Below, piece by piece: positions 1 through 5,816 of a stretch of DNA of 5,816 nt. The translations under genes were made by a program, and so were the position numbers. The first letter of the stretch is position 1, and every line of letters starts with the position of its first letter. This stretch comes from Planctomycetaceae bacterium TMED10 (GTDB taxonomy: Bacteria > Planctomycetota > Planctomycetia > Pirellulales > UBA7805): assembly GCA_002168195.1 (NCBI GenBank), contig NHBP01000061.1:18480-24295 (forward strand). Direction: 5' to 3'. The notes under the pieces were generated by a model. The model saw nothing but the letters and a program-made list of their open reading frames with translations. It did not search any database and was not told where the DNA came from.

Positions 1-3
1 CTT

Positions 4-33
4 ATTCTATCGATCCTGACCGGCAAGCGTCAA
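4..33 (-). promoter_or_regulatory. Candidate sigma70-type promoter pointing out of the left edge
   Basis: On the minus strand TTGACG (28-33, five of six matches to the -35 consensus) is followed after 18 bp by TAGAAT (4-9, five of six matches to -10). Transcription would start at or just beyond the window's left edge, so this would drive a leftward gene outside the window, separately from the proS pair. It is the best promoter match I found, but the call rests on consensus matching alone. Confidence 0.45.
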
Positions 34-49
34 ATCAGACAGTCAGGAT
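13..49. repeat. 8-bp inverted repeat around the left-edge -35 box
   Basis: ATCCTGAC (13-20) and GTCAGGAT (42-49) are exact reverse complements separated by 21 bases. The centres are 29 bp apart, and the candidate -35 box at 28-33 lies between them. It could be an operator dyad or a weak hairpin. On the minus strand it is not followed by a T-run, so it does not look like an intrinsic terminator. Confidence 0.35.
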
Positions 50-86
50 TTGGATCGTGTGCCTGGAACGCTCAAGAAATACAACG

Positions 87-132
87 ACTGTCCGCGAGGG
101 TTAGGCCGAATGAATTTTGTTCAGTGGACAGT
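87..132 (-). terminator. Weak hairpin at the end of the DUF4416 gene
   Basis: ACTGTCC (87-93) pairs exactly with GGACAGT (126-132); a G-T and a C-G pair extend the stem to nine. The loop is 28 bases and contains the DUF4416 stop codon. On the minus strand the stem is followed by CGTTGTATTTCT, which is only moderately T-rich. The large loop and imperfect T-tract make this a doubtful terminator, but it is the only candidate at the end of the proS pair. Confidence 0.22.
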
Positions 133-669
133 GCTCGGCAGTAACGTGTTGCGCAGATAGTCGCGACATTGGTCAAAGAAAGACTGCACATCCTCCCGGC
201 GATAATCGGGGTAGGTCCACTCCCAAGGCTGCCATTTACGATTACGATAACCGAGAGTGACTTCGGCGAAGATACCGCTATGTAGATAAATGCGGTGCGC
301 GTGGTCTTTCGTAGAAGCCAGGACTAATTTCCCCAGCGTCAAATAGCCGGGGTCAAGATTGATCGGGCGAGCAACGTCACGAACGTGCGCTTGCGTGAAA
401 TCGATTTCCCATTGATTGGTTTGTTGCTTCCAATGGGCCAAATCTTCAGGTGCTCCAGGTATTTCAAAAGCCCAAAACGTTTTCAGCAGTGGGCTACCCA
501 TTGACGCGGTGTAGTAGTCGGTTTCGACAAATTGGAATATAGCACTCGAAAGCGCATGCTTTCCCCAGTCCGCTTCGGCGCGAGCAAGCGCCCAATGGAG
601 TGCTTCCTCGTCCTGACTGAAGCCAGCTAAAATTTTCAGGACTTTGTCTGGCGTGCGAGATTCACCCAT
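121..669 (-). CDS. DUF4416 family protein, function unknown
   Basis: The 182-residue product matches my recollection of the DUF4416 family (about 180 residues), which has no established function. Family-like blocks occur in order: FVETDYYTASMG (47-58), INLDPGYLTLGKLVLASTKD (103-122), HRIYLHSGIFAEVTL (125-139) and WTYPDYR (151-157). There is no signal peptide or membrane segment, so it is probably cytoplasmic. I chose the ATG at 669 because family similarity begins soon after it. A TTG at 705 would add 12 residues (MRRHIDRWIDQR) and overlap the end of proS by 17 bases. Neither start has a strong Shine-Dalgarno site; a GAAGG inside the last proS codons lies too far from the ATG. The gene follows proS by 19 bases and is probably cotranscribed with it. 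The many conserved D, H, T, Y and W residues hint at an enzyme or ligand-binding fold, but no catalytic motif is recognised. Family call fairly sure; start less so. Confidence 0.85.
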   Translation of the reverse strand: MGESRTPDKVLKILAGFSQDEEALHWALARAEADWGKHALSSAIFQFVETDYYTASMGSPLLKTFWAFEIPGAPEDLAHWKQQTNQWEIDFTQAHVRDVARPINLDPGYLTLGKLVLASTKDHAHRIYLHSGIFAEVTLGYRNRKWQPWEWTYPDYRREDVQSFFDQCRDYLRNTLLPSTVH

Positions 670-688
670 GCGTTGGTCGATCCATCGG

Positions 689-2209
689 TCAATATGCCTT
701 CGCAAATACCGCCCGGGTTCGGCTGGGCTGGTTTGAAAAAATGCACTTCCCGTCTTCCTCTTCGGCGTCCAGAGGAATGCATCGAAGCGACACCTTCAGT
801 TCCTTCAGCACCGATTCCATTTGCTCACCTTCCGCGAAGTGGCAGTGGGCGAATCCACCGTGGATTGCCGAAGGGTTGGCCTTATCGGCGGTAAAGAAGT
901 CCCGGAATTCATCCAGAGTATCTATTTGTCTCGTAACCTGCTCTCGGCTTGTGAGCGCTCGGTTGAAAAGTTCCTGCTGAATCGATTCCAACTGGTCAGC
1001 AATCGTGCCCACAAAGTCTTTACGCGGTATGCTCTGCTTTTGTTTGGGCGGTTGATCTCGTCGACCGACAAAGCAACTATCACTTTCTACGTCCCGCGGC
1101 CCTATTTCAACGCGGAGCGGCACACCTTTCTTGATATGCTGCCAGGTCTTTTCCCCTCCGCGAATATCACGGCGGTCCAACATGACCCGCACCGGCGCAC
1201 CGTTGAAGGTTTCCCCTTCGAGTGAGGCCTTTAATTTTTCACAATATTCCATGACTAATGTGGTTGTGTCATCGCCACGCAGTACCGGAATAATCACAAC
1301 ATGTTGCGGTGCAAGTCGAGGCGGTACAATCATCCCGTCATCATCGCCGTGTGTCATAATAAGGCCACCGACCAGACGCGTTGAGACGCCCCATGAAGTT
1401 GTCCATGCGTAAGCCTCAGAACCATTCTCATCCTGAAACTTAATTTCCTGAGCACGTGAGAAGTTTTGTCCGAGAAAGTGTGAGGTGCCCGCCTGCAAGG
1501 CTTTCCGATCCTGCATCATTGCCTCAATGCTGTAGGTCGCCACTGCCCCAGGAAAACGCTCTTCGGCCGTTTTTTCACCTTTGATGACCGGCATGGCCAT
1601 CCAGTTTTCCGCAAAGTCGGCATAGACTTCCAACATTTTTCGCGTCTCTTCTTCCGCCTCTTCTTGCGTGGCGTGTGCGGTATGACCTTCCTGCCAAAGG
1701 AACTCGGCGGTCCGCAGGAAAAGCCGCGTCCGCATTTCCCACCGCACGACGTTCGCCCATTGATTGATCAATATGGGAAGATCGCGATAGGACTGGATCC
1801 ATTTCGCGTACATTTCTCCAATGATGGTTTCACTTGTGGGGCGAACGATCAGCGGTTCTTCGAGAGGGCCGGCCGGACGAAGCCCCCCTTCCCCGTCAGG
1901 TTCGAGGCGATGGTGGGTGACTACAGCACACTCTTTGGCAAAGCCTTCGACATGGGCGGCCTCCTTCTCGAGGTAGCTCATCGGAATGAACAGTGGGAAG
2001 TAGGCATTTACGTGGCCAGTTGCCTTAAACATGCCGTCGAGCGCCTGCTGCATATTTTCCCAAATCGAGTAGCCCCACGGCTTGATGACCATGCAACCGC
2101 GAACGGGAGAAATTTCGGCAAGATCTGCAGCGCGAACAACCTGCTGGTACCATTCCGGATAGTCATCGCTACGGGTAGGTTGGATCGCGTGCTGGGGTGG
2201 TTTAGCCAT
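689..2209 (-). CDS. proS: Proline--tRNA ligase, archaeal/eukaryote-like (short) type
   Basis: This cytoplasmic class II aminoacyl-tRNA synthetase charges tRNA-Pro with proline using ATP. The 506-residue product is complete. Motif 1 lies around residues 58-78, followed by the PTSET substrate loop (124-128). Motif 2 spans about 149-176 (NQWANVVRWEMRTR, then FLRTAEFLWQEGHTA). The TSHFLGQNF block (242-250) and motif 3 (about 278-300, RLVGGLIMTHGDDDG then PPRLAP) follow. The anticodon-binding domain covers about 301-400 and the C-terminal domain about 405-506, ending in the family's FAKAY with terminal tyrosine. The bacterial-type editing insertion between motifs 2 and 3 is absent, as expected for this type. 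In the C-terminal zinc domain, two of the four cysteine positions used in Thermus-like enzymes appear replaced (C456 and C489 kept, G461 and S492 in place of cysteine). The ATG at 2209 lacks a purine-rich Shine-Dalgarno site. It is the first gene of a leftward pair with the DUF4416 gene. Confidence 0.97.
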   Translation of the reverse strand: MAKPPQHAIQPTRSDDYPEWYQQVVRAADLAEISPVRGCMVIKPWGYSIWENMQQALDGMFKATGHVNAYFPLFIPMSYLEKEAAHVEGFAKECAVVTHHRLEPDGEGGLRPAGPLEEPLIVRPTSETIIGEMYAKWIQSYRDLPILINQWANVVRWEMRTRLFLRTAEFLWQEGHTAHATQEEAEEETRKMLEVYADFAENWMAMPVIKGEKTAEERFPGAVATYSIEAMMQDRKALQAGTSHFLGQNFSRAQEIKFQDENGSEAYAWTTSWGVSTRLVGGLIMTHGDDDGMIVPPRLAPQHVVIIPVLRGDDTTTLVMEYCEKLKASLEGETFNGAPVRVMLDRRDIRGGEKTWQHIKKGVPLRVEIGPRDVESDSCFVGRRDQPPKQKQSIPRKDFVGTIADQLESIQQELFNRALTSREQVTRQIDTLDEFRDFFTADKANPSAIHGGFAHCHFAEGEQMESVLKELKVSLRCIPLDAEEEDGKCIFSNQPSRTRAVFAKAY

Positions 2210-2250
2210 GGGAAGTCCAAAAAAGGCGGAAACGGTTCAACTAGGTGGGC

Positions 2251-2280
2251 ATTCTATGACAGTCAATGGCTTACTCGCAA
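2251..2280 (-). promoter_or_regulatory. Candidate promoter for proS and DUF4416 gene
   Basis: Minus strand: TTGCGA (2275-2280, four of six matches), 18-bp spacer, then TAGAAT (2251-2256, five of six). Transcription would start near 2244, giving proS a leader of roughly 35 nt, too short for a T-box or other tRNA-sensing leader. Position and spacing fit a sigma70-type promoter; this is consensus matching only. Confidence 0.4.
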
Positions 2281-2292
2281 TATCTCTGGTCC

Positions 2293-2322
2293 TTGTGGGA
2301 ATCCATGCGGTGCTTCTAAAAT
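2293..2322 (+). promoter_or_regulatory. Candidate promoter for the yhaM-rnr pair
   Basis: TTGTGG (2293-2298, three of six -35 matches), 18-bp spacer, then TAAAAT (2317-2322, five of six -10 matches). Transcription would begin near 2329 and give a leader of about 130 nt before the ATG at 2461. The -35 box is weak. An alternative TTGATT at 2368 lacks a good -10 at proper spacing. Confidence 0.35.
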
Positions 2323-2341
2323 CATCGGGTAGCCTGAACAG

Positions 2342-2349
2342 ACCGCGGT
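2342..2349. promoter_or_regulatory. 8-bp palindrome just after the predicted yhaM start site
   Basis: ACCGCGGT is a perfect palindrome located about 13-20 bases after the predicted transcription start of the rightward operon. Such a position would suit an operator, but an isolated 8-bp palindrome is also common by chance. Confidence 0.2.
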
Positions 2350-2421
2350 GCAGCAGGTATCGGCCTGTTGATTTATTCCCCGCTTTGCGTAAAGCGGCTC
2401 CGGTCCTCCTCTACCTGCTGC
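2350..2421 (+). promoter_or_regulatory. Nested inverted repeats in the yhaM leader (possible structured 5' UTR)
   Basis: An outer pair, GCAGCAGGTA (2350-2359) and TACCTGCTGC (2412-2421), is perfectly complementary over 10 bp. Inside it, CCGCTTT (2380-2386) and AAAGCGG (2391-2397) form a 7-bp stem closed by a GCGT loop. Both could form together as a stem with an internal hairpin, placed 40 nt upstream of the start codon. No U-tract follows either stem, so it is not an intrinsic terminator. It does not match any riboswitch class I recognise. A cis-acting RNA that the encoded nucleases act on is possible but is inference. Confidence 0.4.
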
Positions 2422-2447
2422 TCGAGAGACGAAACGAAGACGCTTCT

Positions 2448-2455
2448 GAAGGTGA
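2448..2455 (+). promoter_or_regulatory. Shine-Dalgarno site that fixes the yhaM start
   Basis: GAAGGTGA ends 5 bases before the ATG at 2461, a normal spacing. It is the clearest ribosome binding site in the window and supports 2461 over the upstream in-frame TTG at 2368. Confidence 0.75.
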
Positions 2456-2460
2456 AAATC

Positions 2461-3420
2461 ATGGAACGCCATCCGGTCAGTAAATTACATGCCGAGCAGA
2501 CAGTCGATCAGATTTTTCTGCTGAGCGGCAAGCAACTCCGTTCGAATCGGCAGGGAAATCTCTATCTGCAATTCCGCCTGTCGGATCGGTCTGGTTCGCT
2601 TGAGGCGAGGATGTGGAATGCGAGTGAAGAAAAAGCGGCACATTTTGCCGATGGTGACTACGTCCATGTGAAAGGCACCACCCAACTTTTTCAGGGAGCG
2701 GTGCAACTGATTGCAAAAAGTATGGAAAAAGTTTCCAGTGATACGATCGATGAGAATGACTTCCGTGTCCTTCCGGCAGGCGTCATCGATAACTTGCGTG
2801 AAAATTTGACGAATCGTTTCTCGCAACTCGCGGATCAGGATCTGCGGAAACTGGCTGACGCTTATCTGGGGGATTCGCAATTTATGGATAAATTCTGTCG
2901 TGCACCTGCAGGCATAAAAAATCACCACGCCTATCACGGTGGCTTATTGCAGCACGTGGCAACCTTGTGTGATCTGATCGATCGCACGGCCGATACCTAT
3001 CCGCAATTGGACCGCGAATTAATGCTCCTGGGAGCGTTGCTGCATGACTCGGGAAAAGTCGAGGAGTTGGGCTATGAGCGTGATTTGTATTACACGGACC
3101 AAGGCCAACTGCTCGGTCATATTGTAATTGGTTTGGCAATTTTAGAAAGCAAACTAAGTGCGCTCTCTTCTTTCCCGGCAGATCGTGCGGTGCAGTTAAA
3201 GGATCTCATTGTGAGTCATCACGGTAGTCTCGATTCGGGCAGTCCACAGGTTCCGATGACGCGTGAGGCGCTTGTGCTCCACCAGTTGGACGAGTTAGAT
3301 GCGCGGCTCCATCAGTTTGATCAAGTGATCCGTAGCGATAACAATCCGGATAGTTGCTGGACCCAATACTATCCGAGCCTTGGTCGTAAACTCTACAAGG
3401 GAAACGCCGGGCATGAATGA
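2461..3420 (+). CDS. yhaM: YhaM-like 3'-5' exoribonuclease (OB-fold plus HD domain)
   Basis: The 319-residue product matches the architecture and size of Bacillus YhaM (about 314 aa), a metal-dependent 3'-5' exonuclease that shortens RNA in the cytoplasm. An N-terminal OB-fold nucleic-acid-binding domain covers about residues 13-92. A linker (about 93-140) leads to an HD phosphohydrolase domain (about 150-290). Likely metal ligands are H165 in GGLLQHV, H195-D196 in LLGALLHDSGKVEEL, H220 in LLGHI, H253-H254 in LIVSHHGS, and D277 or D280 in HQLDELDARL. SHHG, GSP and LDELDA are typical of the subfamily. The ATG at 2461 is chosen because GAAGGTGA ends 5 bases before it; an in-frame TTG at 2368 would add 31 low-complexity residues with no family similarity. 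The last 8 bases overlap the start of rnr (ATGAATGA), so the two are probably one translationally coupled operon. Specificity for RNA rather than DNA is inferred from the family. Confidence 0.9.
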   Translation: MERHPVSKLHAEQTVDQIFLLSGKQLRSNRQGNLYLQFRLSDRSGSLEARMWNASEEKAAHFADGDYVHVKGTTQLFQGAVQLIAKSMEKVSSDTIDENDFRVLPAGVIDNLRENLTNRFSQLADQDLRKLADAYLGDSQFMDKFCRAPAGIKNHHAYHGGLLQHVATLCDLIDRTADTYPQLDRELMLLGALLHDSGKVEELGYERDLYYTDQGQLLGHIVIGLAILESKLSALSSFPADRAVQLKDLIVSHHGSLDSGSPQVPMTREALVLHQLDELDARLHQFDQVIRSDNNPDSCWTQYYPSLGRKLYKGNAGHE

Positions 3421-5707
3421 GGACGAACTTCAGGAGATGCTTCTCGAACATGTCCTCGCTCCAGGTTATCGGCCAGTCAAGCCTCGTAAGATTGCTGAGA
3501 GGCTCAGGCTCGATGAACAGCAGACTCGTCAATTGAAGAAAAAAGTAAAGCGACTCGTTAAACAGGGTAAGCTCGCTTATGCCGGCGGTCACGCAGTGAT
3601 GCCGCCCGGCAAAGGCAATTCAGCGGATGGGCTCACGGGTGTTTTTCGGCGTTTACAGGCCGGATACGGATTTGTGCGGCCTGCACCTTCGGAGACGACC
3701 GGGGAGCAACCGGTCGATATTTTTATTCCGGCGAAACACTCCGGCGATGCTGCGAGTGGTGACACGGTCCGTATTCGTTTGCGGGACAAGCGAGGCTCAA
3801 AGCGCGGTCTGGGGCCAGCGGGTGAGATCATTGAAATCGTCAATCGTGAAACACACCGATTTGTTGGAACTTTTTTTCAGCAGGCCGGGATGTCGCTCGT
3901 GCAAGTTGACGGGAAGATTTTTTCAGCACCTGTTCGGATCGGGGATGCAACGGCAATCGAGCCGCAGATCGATGAAAAAGTTGTGATTGAAATGGTGCAG
4001 TTCCCTTCCCACTTCCGCCAAGGAGAGGCGGTTATTTTAGAAATACTCGGTCCTCGCAATCAGCCGGGCGTCGATACGCTTTCAATCATTTATGAGTTTG
4101 GGCTTCCGGGGGACTTCCCCGACGCGGTCCTTGAAGAAGCGCGAGAAATTGCCGAGAAATTCGACGAATCCATTCCGCCGGAAAGAAAAGATTATACAGA
4201 TCTCACGGTCGTCACTATCGATCCGATCGACGCCCGTGACTTTGACGATGCAATTTCGCTGCGTCAAACTTCCGAAGGGCATTGGCTTCTGGGTGTACAC
4301 ATTGCGGATGTTTCGCATTTCATTCAAGAAAAAACCCTCTTGGATCGCGAAGCTTATGAGCGCGCGACCAGTGTCTACCTTCCCGACCGTGTGATTCCCA
4401 TGTTGCCGGAGACGATTTCAAATCACTTGGCCAGTCTCCAACCGGAGAAGGTCCGCTACACGCGCTCGGTGTTCATTGAATTCACCGAAGCGGGAATACC
4501 TGTGGGGGTTGAATCGGCTGCAGGTGCAATCCGTAGCGATCGCCGTTTCCATTATGGGGAGGTGGATGCTTTTCTTGCGTCGCCTGCCAGTTGGAAAAAA
4601 AAGCTTACCCCGGAAGTTCACTCGCTTCTGGGTAATATGCATACGTTGGCCATGATTTTACGACAACGACGTTTTACACGGGGAGCGTTGGAACTGTCGA
4701 TGCCCGAGATAAAAATCGATCTCGATACTCAGGGCCGCGTTTCGGGAGCACATCTGGTTGAAAATACGGAAAGTCATCAGATTATCGAAGAGTTCATGCT
4801 GGCTGCGAACGAGGCTGTTGCAGAATTATTACAGAGTCAACATCTTCCATTCCTGCGTCGGGTTCATGAACCACCGGAACCACGTAAGCTTCGCGGGCTG
4901 ACGAAATTTGTTGAAGAGTTGGGCATTCACACCGCCAGTCTTGAAAGTCGATTTGCCCTGCAGCATTTATTGCAAACGGTGGCGGGCCAAAATCAGCAGC
5001 ATGCGGTTAATTTCGCGTTACTGCGTAGCCTGCAGCGTGCGGTTTACAGTCCAGTCGAAGAAGGACACTTTGCCTTAGCGAGTGACTGCTATTGCCACTT
5101 CACGTCACCGATTCGACGATATCCCGATTTATTGATTCATCGTTTGCTTCGATCGTTGGATACAGGTCGTCCCGCGAAGCAGAAAAAAGATGATTTGCAT
5201 ATCAGTGGCGGGCACTGTAGTGATCGCGAACAAAGAGCCGAGCAGGCAGAGCGCGAACTCGTTCGCGTCAAACTCCTTAATTATCTCAGCACGCGGCTTG
5301 GTGAAGAGATGGATGCGAAAGTTACGGGGGTACAGGATTACGGACTTTTTGTGCAAGGCACAGCGCTTCCAGCCGAGGGCTTGATTCATGTCGCATCGCT
5401 TGCAGATGACAATTATCATTTTGATAGTGCCGCGCACACGCTTTCCGGGCGTCGCCGCAATAATGTCTTCCGACTTGGTGACTCGCTGCGGGTGGCTGTG
5501 GCCCAGGTGGATGTGGACCGTCGAGAACTTGATTTTCGTTTGGTTCATGATTCCCGGAGGGAGAAGAAAAAAAAGGCTTCGAAGAGGCCACAGGCAAAAG
5601 CATCCAGAACGAGCGGGCGACGTAGCGGATCCGGGAAGGAGTCGAAGGGGGCCGGTAAATCAACCAAGCAAAAAAGTTCGAAGAAATCGCGGCGATCACG
5701 ACGCTGA
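3413..5707 (+). CDS. rnr: Ribonuclease R (RNB family 3'-5' exoribonuclease)
   Basis: RNase R degrades structured RNA processively from the 3' end to nucleoside monophosphates and acts in mRNA and rRNA quality control. The 764-residue product has the full layout: an N-terminal winged-helix domain (about 5-62), cold-shock-like domain 1 (about 74-140, GVFRRLQAGYGFVRP), cold-shock-like domain 2 (about 148-215), the RNB catalytic domain (about 258-585) and S1 (about 633-711, AKVTGVQDYGLFV). The metal-binding block IDPIDARDFDDAISL (269-283) supplies D270, D276, D278 and D279; HFTSPIRRYPDLLIHR (562-577) is the second conserved block. The tail 712-764 has 23 Lys/Arg against 3 acidic residues, an RNA-binding tail as known in RNase R. 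The ATG at 3413 is preferred over the in-frame TTG at 3380, with AAGGGA at 3397-3402 as a possible ribosome site. It overlaps the exonuclease gene upstream by 8 bases. Its stop codon lies inside an 11-bp repeat array. Confidence 0.97.
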   Translation: MNEDELQEMLLEHVLAPGYRPVKPRKIAERLRLDEQQTRQLKKKVKRLVKQGKLAYAGGHAVMPPGKGNSADGLTGVFRRLQAGYGFVRPAPSETTGEQPVDIFIPAKHSGDAASGDTVRIRLRDKRGSKRGLGPAGEIIEIVNRETHRFVGTFFQQAGMSLVQVDGKIFSAPVRIGDATAIEPQIDEKVVIEMVQFPSHFRQGEAVILEILGPRNQPGVDTLSIIYEFGLPGDFPDAVLEEAREIAEKFDESIPPERKDYTDLTVVTIDPIDARDFDDAISLRQTSEGHWLLGVHIADVSHFIQEKTLLDREAYERATSVYLPDRVIPMLPETISNHLASLQPEKVRYTRSVFIEFTEAGIPVGVESAAGAIRSDRRFHYGEVDAFLASPASWKKKLTPEVHSLLGNMHTLAMILRQRRFTRGALELSMPEIKIDLDTQGRVSGAHLVENTESHQIIEEFMLAANEAVAELLQSQHLPFLRRVHEPPEPRKLRGLTKFVEELGIHTASLESRFALQHLLQTVAGQNQQHAVNFALLRSLQRAVYSPVEEGHFALASDCYCHFTSPIRRYPDLLIHRLLRSLDTGRPAKQKKDDLHISGGHCSDREQRAEQAERELVRVKLLNYLSTRLGEEMDAKVTGVQDYGLFVQGTALPAEGLIHVASLADDNYHFDSAAHTLSGRRRNNVFRLGDSLRVAVAQVDVDRRELDFRLVHDSRREKKKKASKRPQAKASRTSGRRSGSGKESKGAGKSTKQKSSKKSRRSRR

Positions 5708-5763
5708 AACGATGCTGAAACGATGCTGGAACTAGGTCGAAACTAGGTCGAAACTAGGTCGAA
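5704..5763. repeat. 11-bp tandem repeat array overlapping the rnr stop codon
   Basis: Five consecutive 11-bp units in one register: CTGAAACGATG (5704-5714), the same again (5715-5725), CTGGAACTAGG (5726-5736), TCGAAACTAGG (5737-5747) and the same again (5748-5758). A partial sixth, TCGAA, follows (5759-5763). The GAAAC core is shared, with one change in unit three. The rnr stop codon TGA (5705-5707) lies in the first unit. The period is near one DNA helical turn, so the short A-tracts face the same side. It may be replication slippage, a set of protein-binding sites, or part of the 3' UTR. Confidence 0.8.
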
Positions 5764-5772
5764 CAGCCAATA

Positions 5773-5784
5773 CGCCCCCTGGCG
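5773..5784 (+). other. Short GC-rich hairpin downstream of rnr; no T-tract
   Basis: CGCC (5773-5776) and GGCG (5781-5784) can form a 4-bp stem with a CCCT loop. It is followed by AGGTTGATTC rather than a T-run, so it is not a convincing intrinsic terminator. The rest of the right end (5785-5816) shows no gene; it holds a TAGAAT at 5802-5807, a possible -10 box with no good -35 partner. Confidence 0.2.
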
Positions 5785-5816
5785 AGGTTGATTCGGAGCG
5801 CTAGAATAAGCTCGTA

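Noticed and set aside
821..1225. A 134-codon plus-strand open frame inside proS
   Set aside because: Fully antisense to the conserved proS C-terminal and anticodon-binding regions, with no domain signal of its own.
2210..2250. T-box or other tRNA-sensing leader upstream of proS
   Set aside because: The predicted leader is only about 35 nt and contains no T-box-like sequence or terminator hairpin.
1664..2332. A 222-codon open frame on the plus strand opposite the start of proS
   Set aside because: It lies antisense to a well conserved proS region, its product resembles no family I know, and it has no ribosome site; it is a by-product of proS codon use.
2368..2460. N-terminal extension of the YhaM-like protein by 31 residues from a TTG start
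   Set aside because: The added sequence is rich in Cys, Ser and Arg with no family similarity, it lies over the leader hairpins, and the ATG at 2461 has a strong ribosome binding site.
5129..5548. A 139-codon minus-strand open frame inside rnr
   Set aside because: Antisense to the RNB and S1 coding region; composition reflects the complement of rnr and no family is recognised.
5780..5793. Sigma54-type promoter (TGGC ... TTGA) downstream of rnr
   Set aside because: The spacing between the two elements is about 8 bases rather than the 11 required, and the GC of the -12 element is absent.
1..5816. The near-matching inverted ends of the window as terminal repeats of a transposon
   Set aside because: The cargo is four housekeeping genes with no transposase, there is no target-site duplication to see, and a 14/16 match is expected a few times by chance.

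Overview
The window holds four complete housekeeping-type genes in two divergent pairs. It reads as a bacterial chromosome with moderate GC content. The gene set suggests Planctomycetota or a neighbouring phylum: an archaeal/eukaryote-like proline--tRNA ligase, a DUF4416 protein, and a YhaM-type nuclease joined to RNase R. This placement is an inference from family content and has not been tested against a database. I see no transposase, integrase, phage gene, CRISPR array, tRNA or rRNA.

Left half, minus strand: proS (689-2209) is followed at once by a DUF4416 gene (121-669), with 19 bases between the proS stop codon and the preferred ATG. Left of it, positions 1-120 hold no gene. They contain a good promoter candidate pointing out of the window (TTGACG, 18 bp, TAGAAT), an inverted repeat around its -35 box, and a weak hairpin at the end of the DUF4416 gene.

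Middle: the 251-bp gap at 2210-2460 separates the two pairs. It carries a candidate promoter in each direction. On the rightward side there is a leader of about 130 nt with a small palindrome and two nested inverted repeats, so it could fold before the first rightward gene.

Right half, plus strand: a YhaM-like OB-fold plus HD-domain 3'-5' exoribonuclease (2461-3420) overlaps the RNase R gene rnr (3413-5707) by 8 bases (ATGAATGA). This suggests translational coupling of two 3'-5' RNA-degrading enzymes. RNase R has its full domain set and a strongly basic 53-residue tail. Its last codons run into an 11-bp tandem array (about 5704-5763) of five units plus a partial sixth, which is the most unusual piece of DNA in the window. 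No classical U-tract terminator is visible after rnr.

In function, one pair concerns translation (prolyl-tRNA charging plus an uncharacterised partner) and the other RNA turnover. I found no convincing new multi-gene system. The points worth checking are the 11-bp array, the structured leader of the exonuclease operon, and the uncharacterised DUF4416 gene behind proS.
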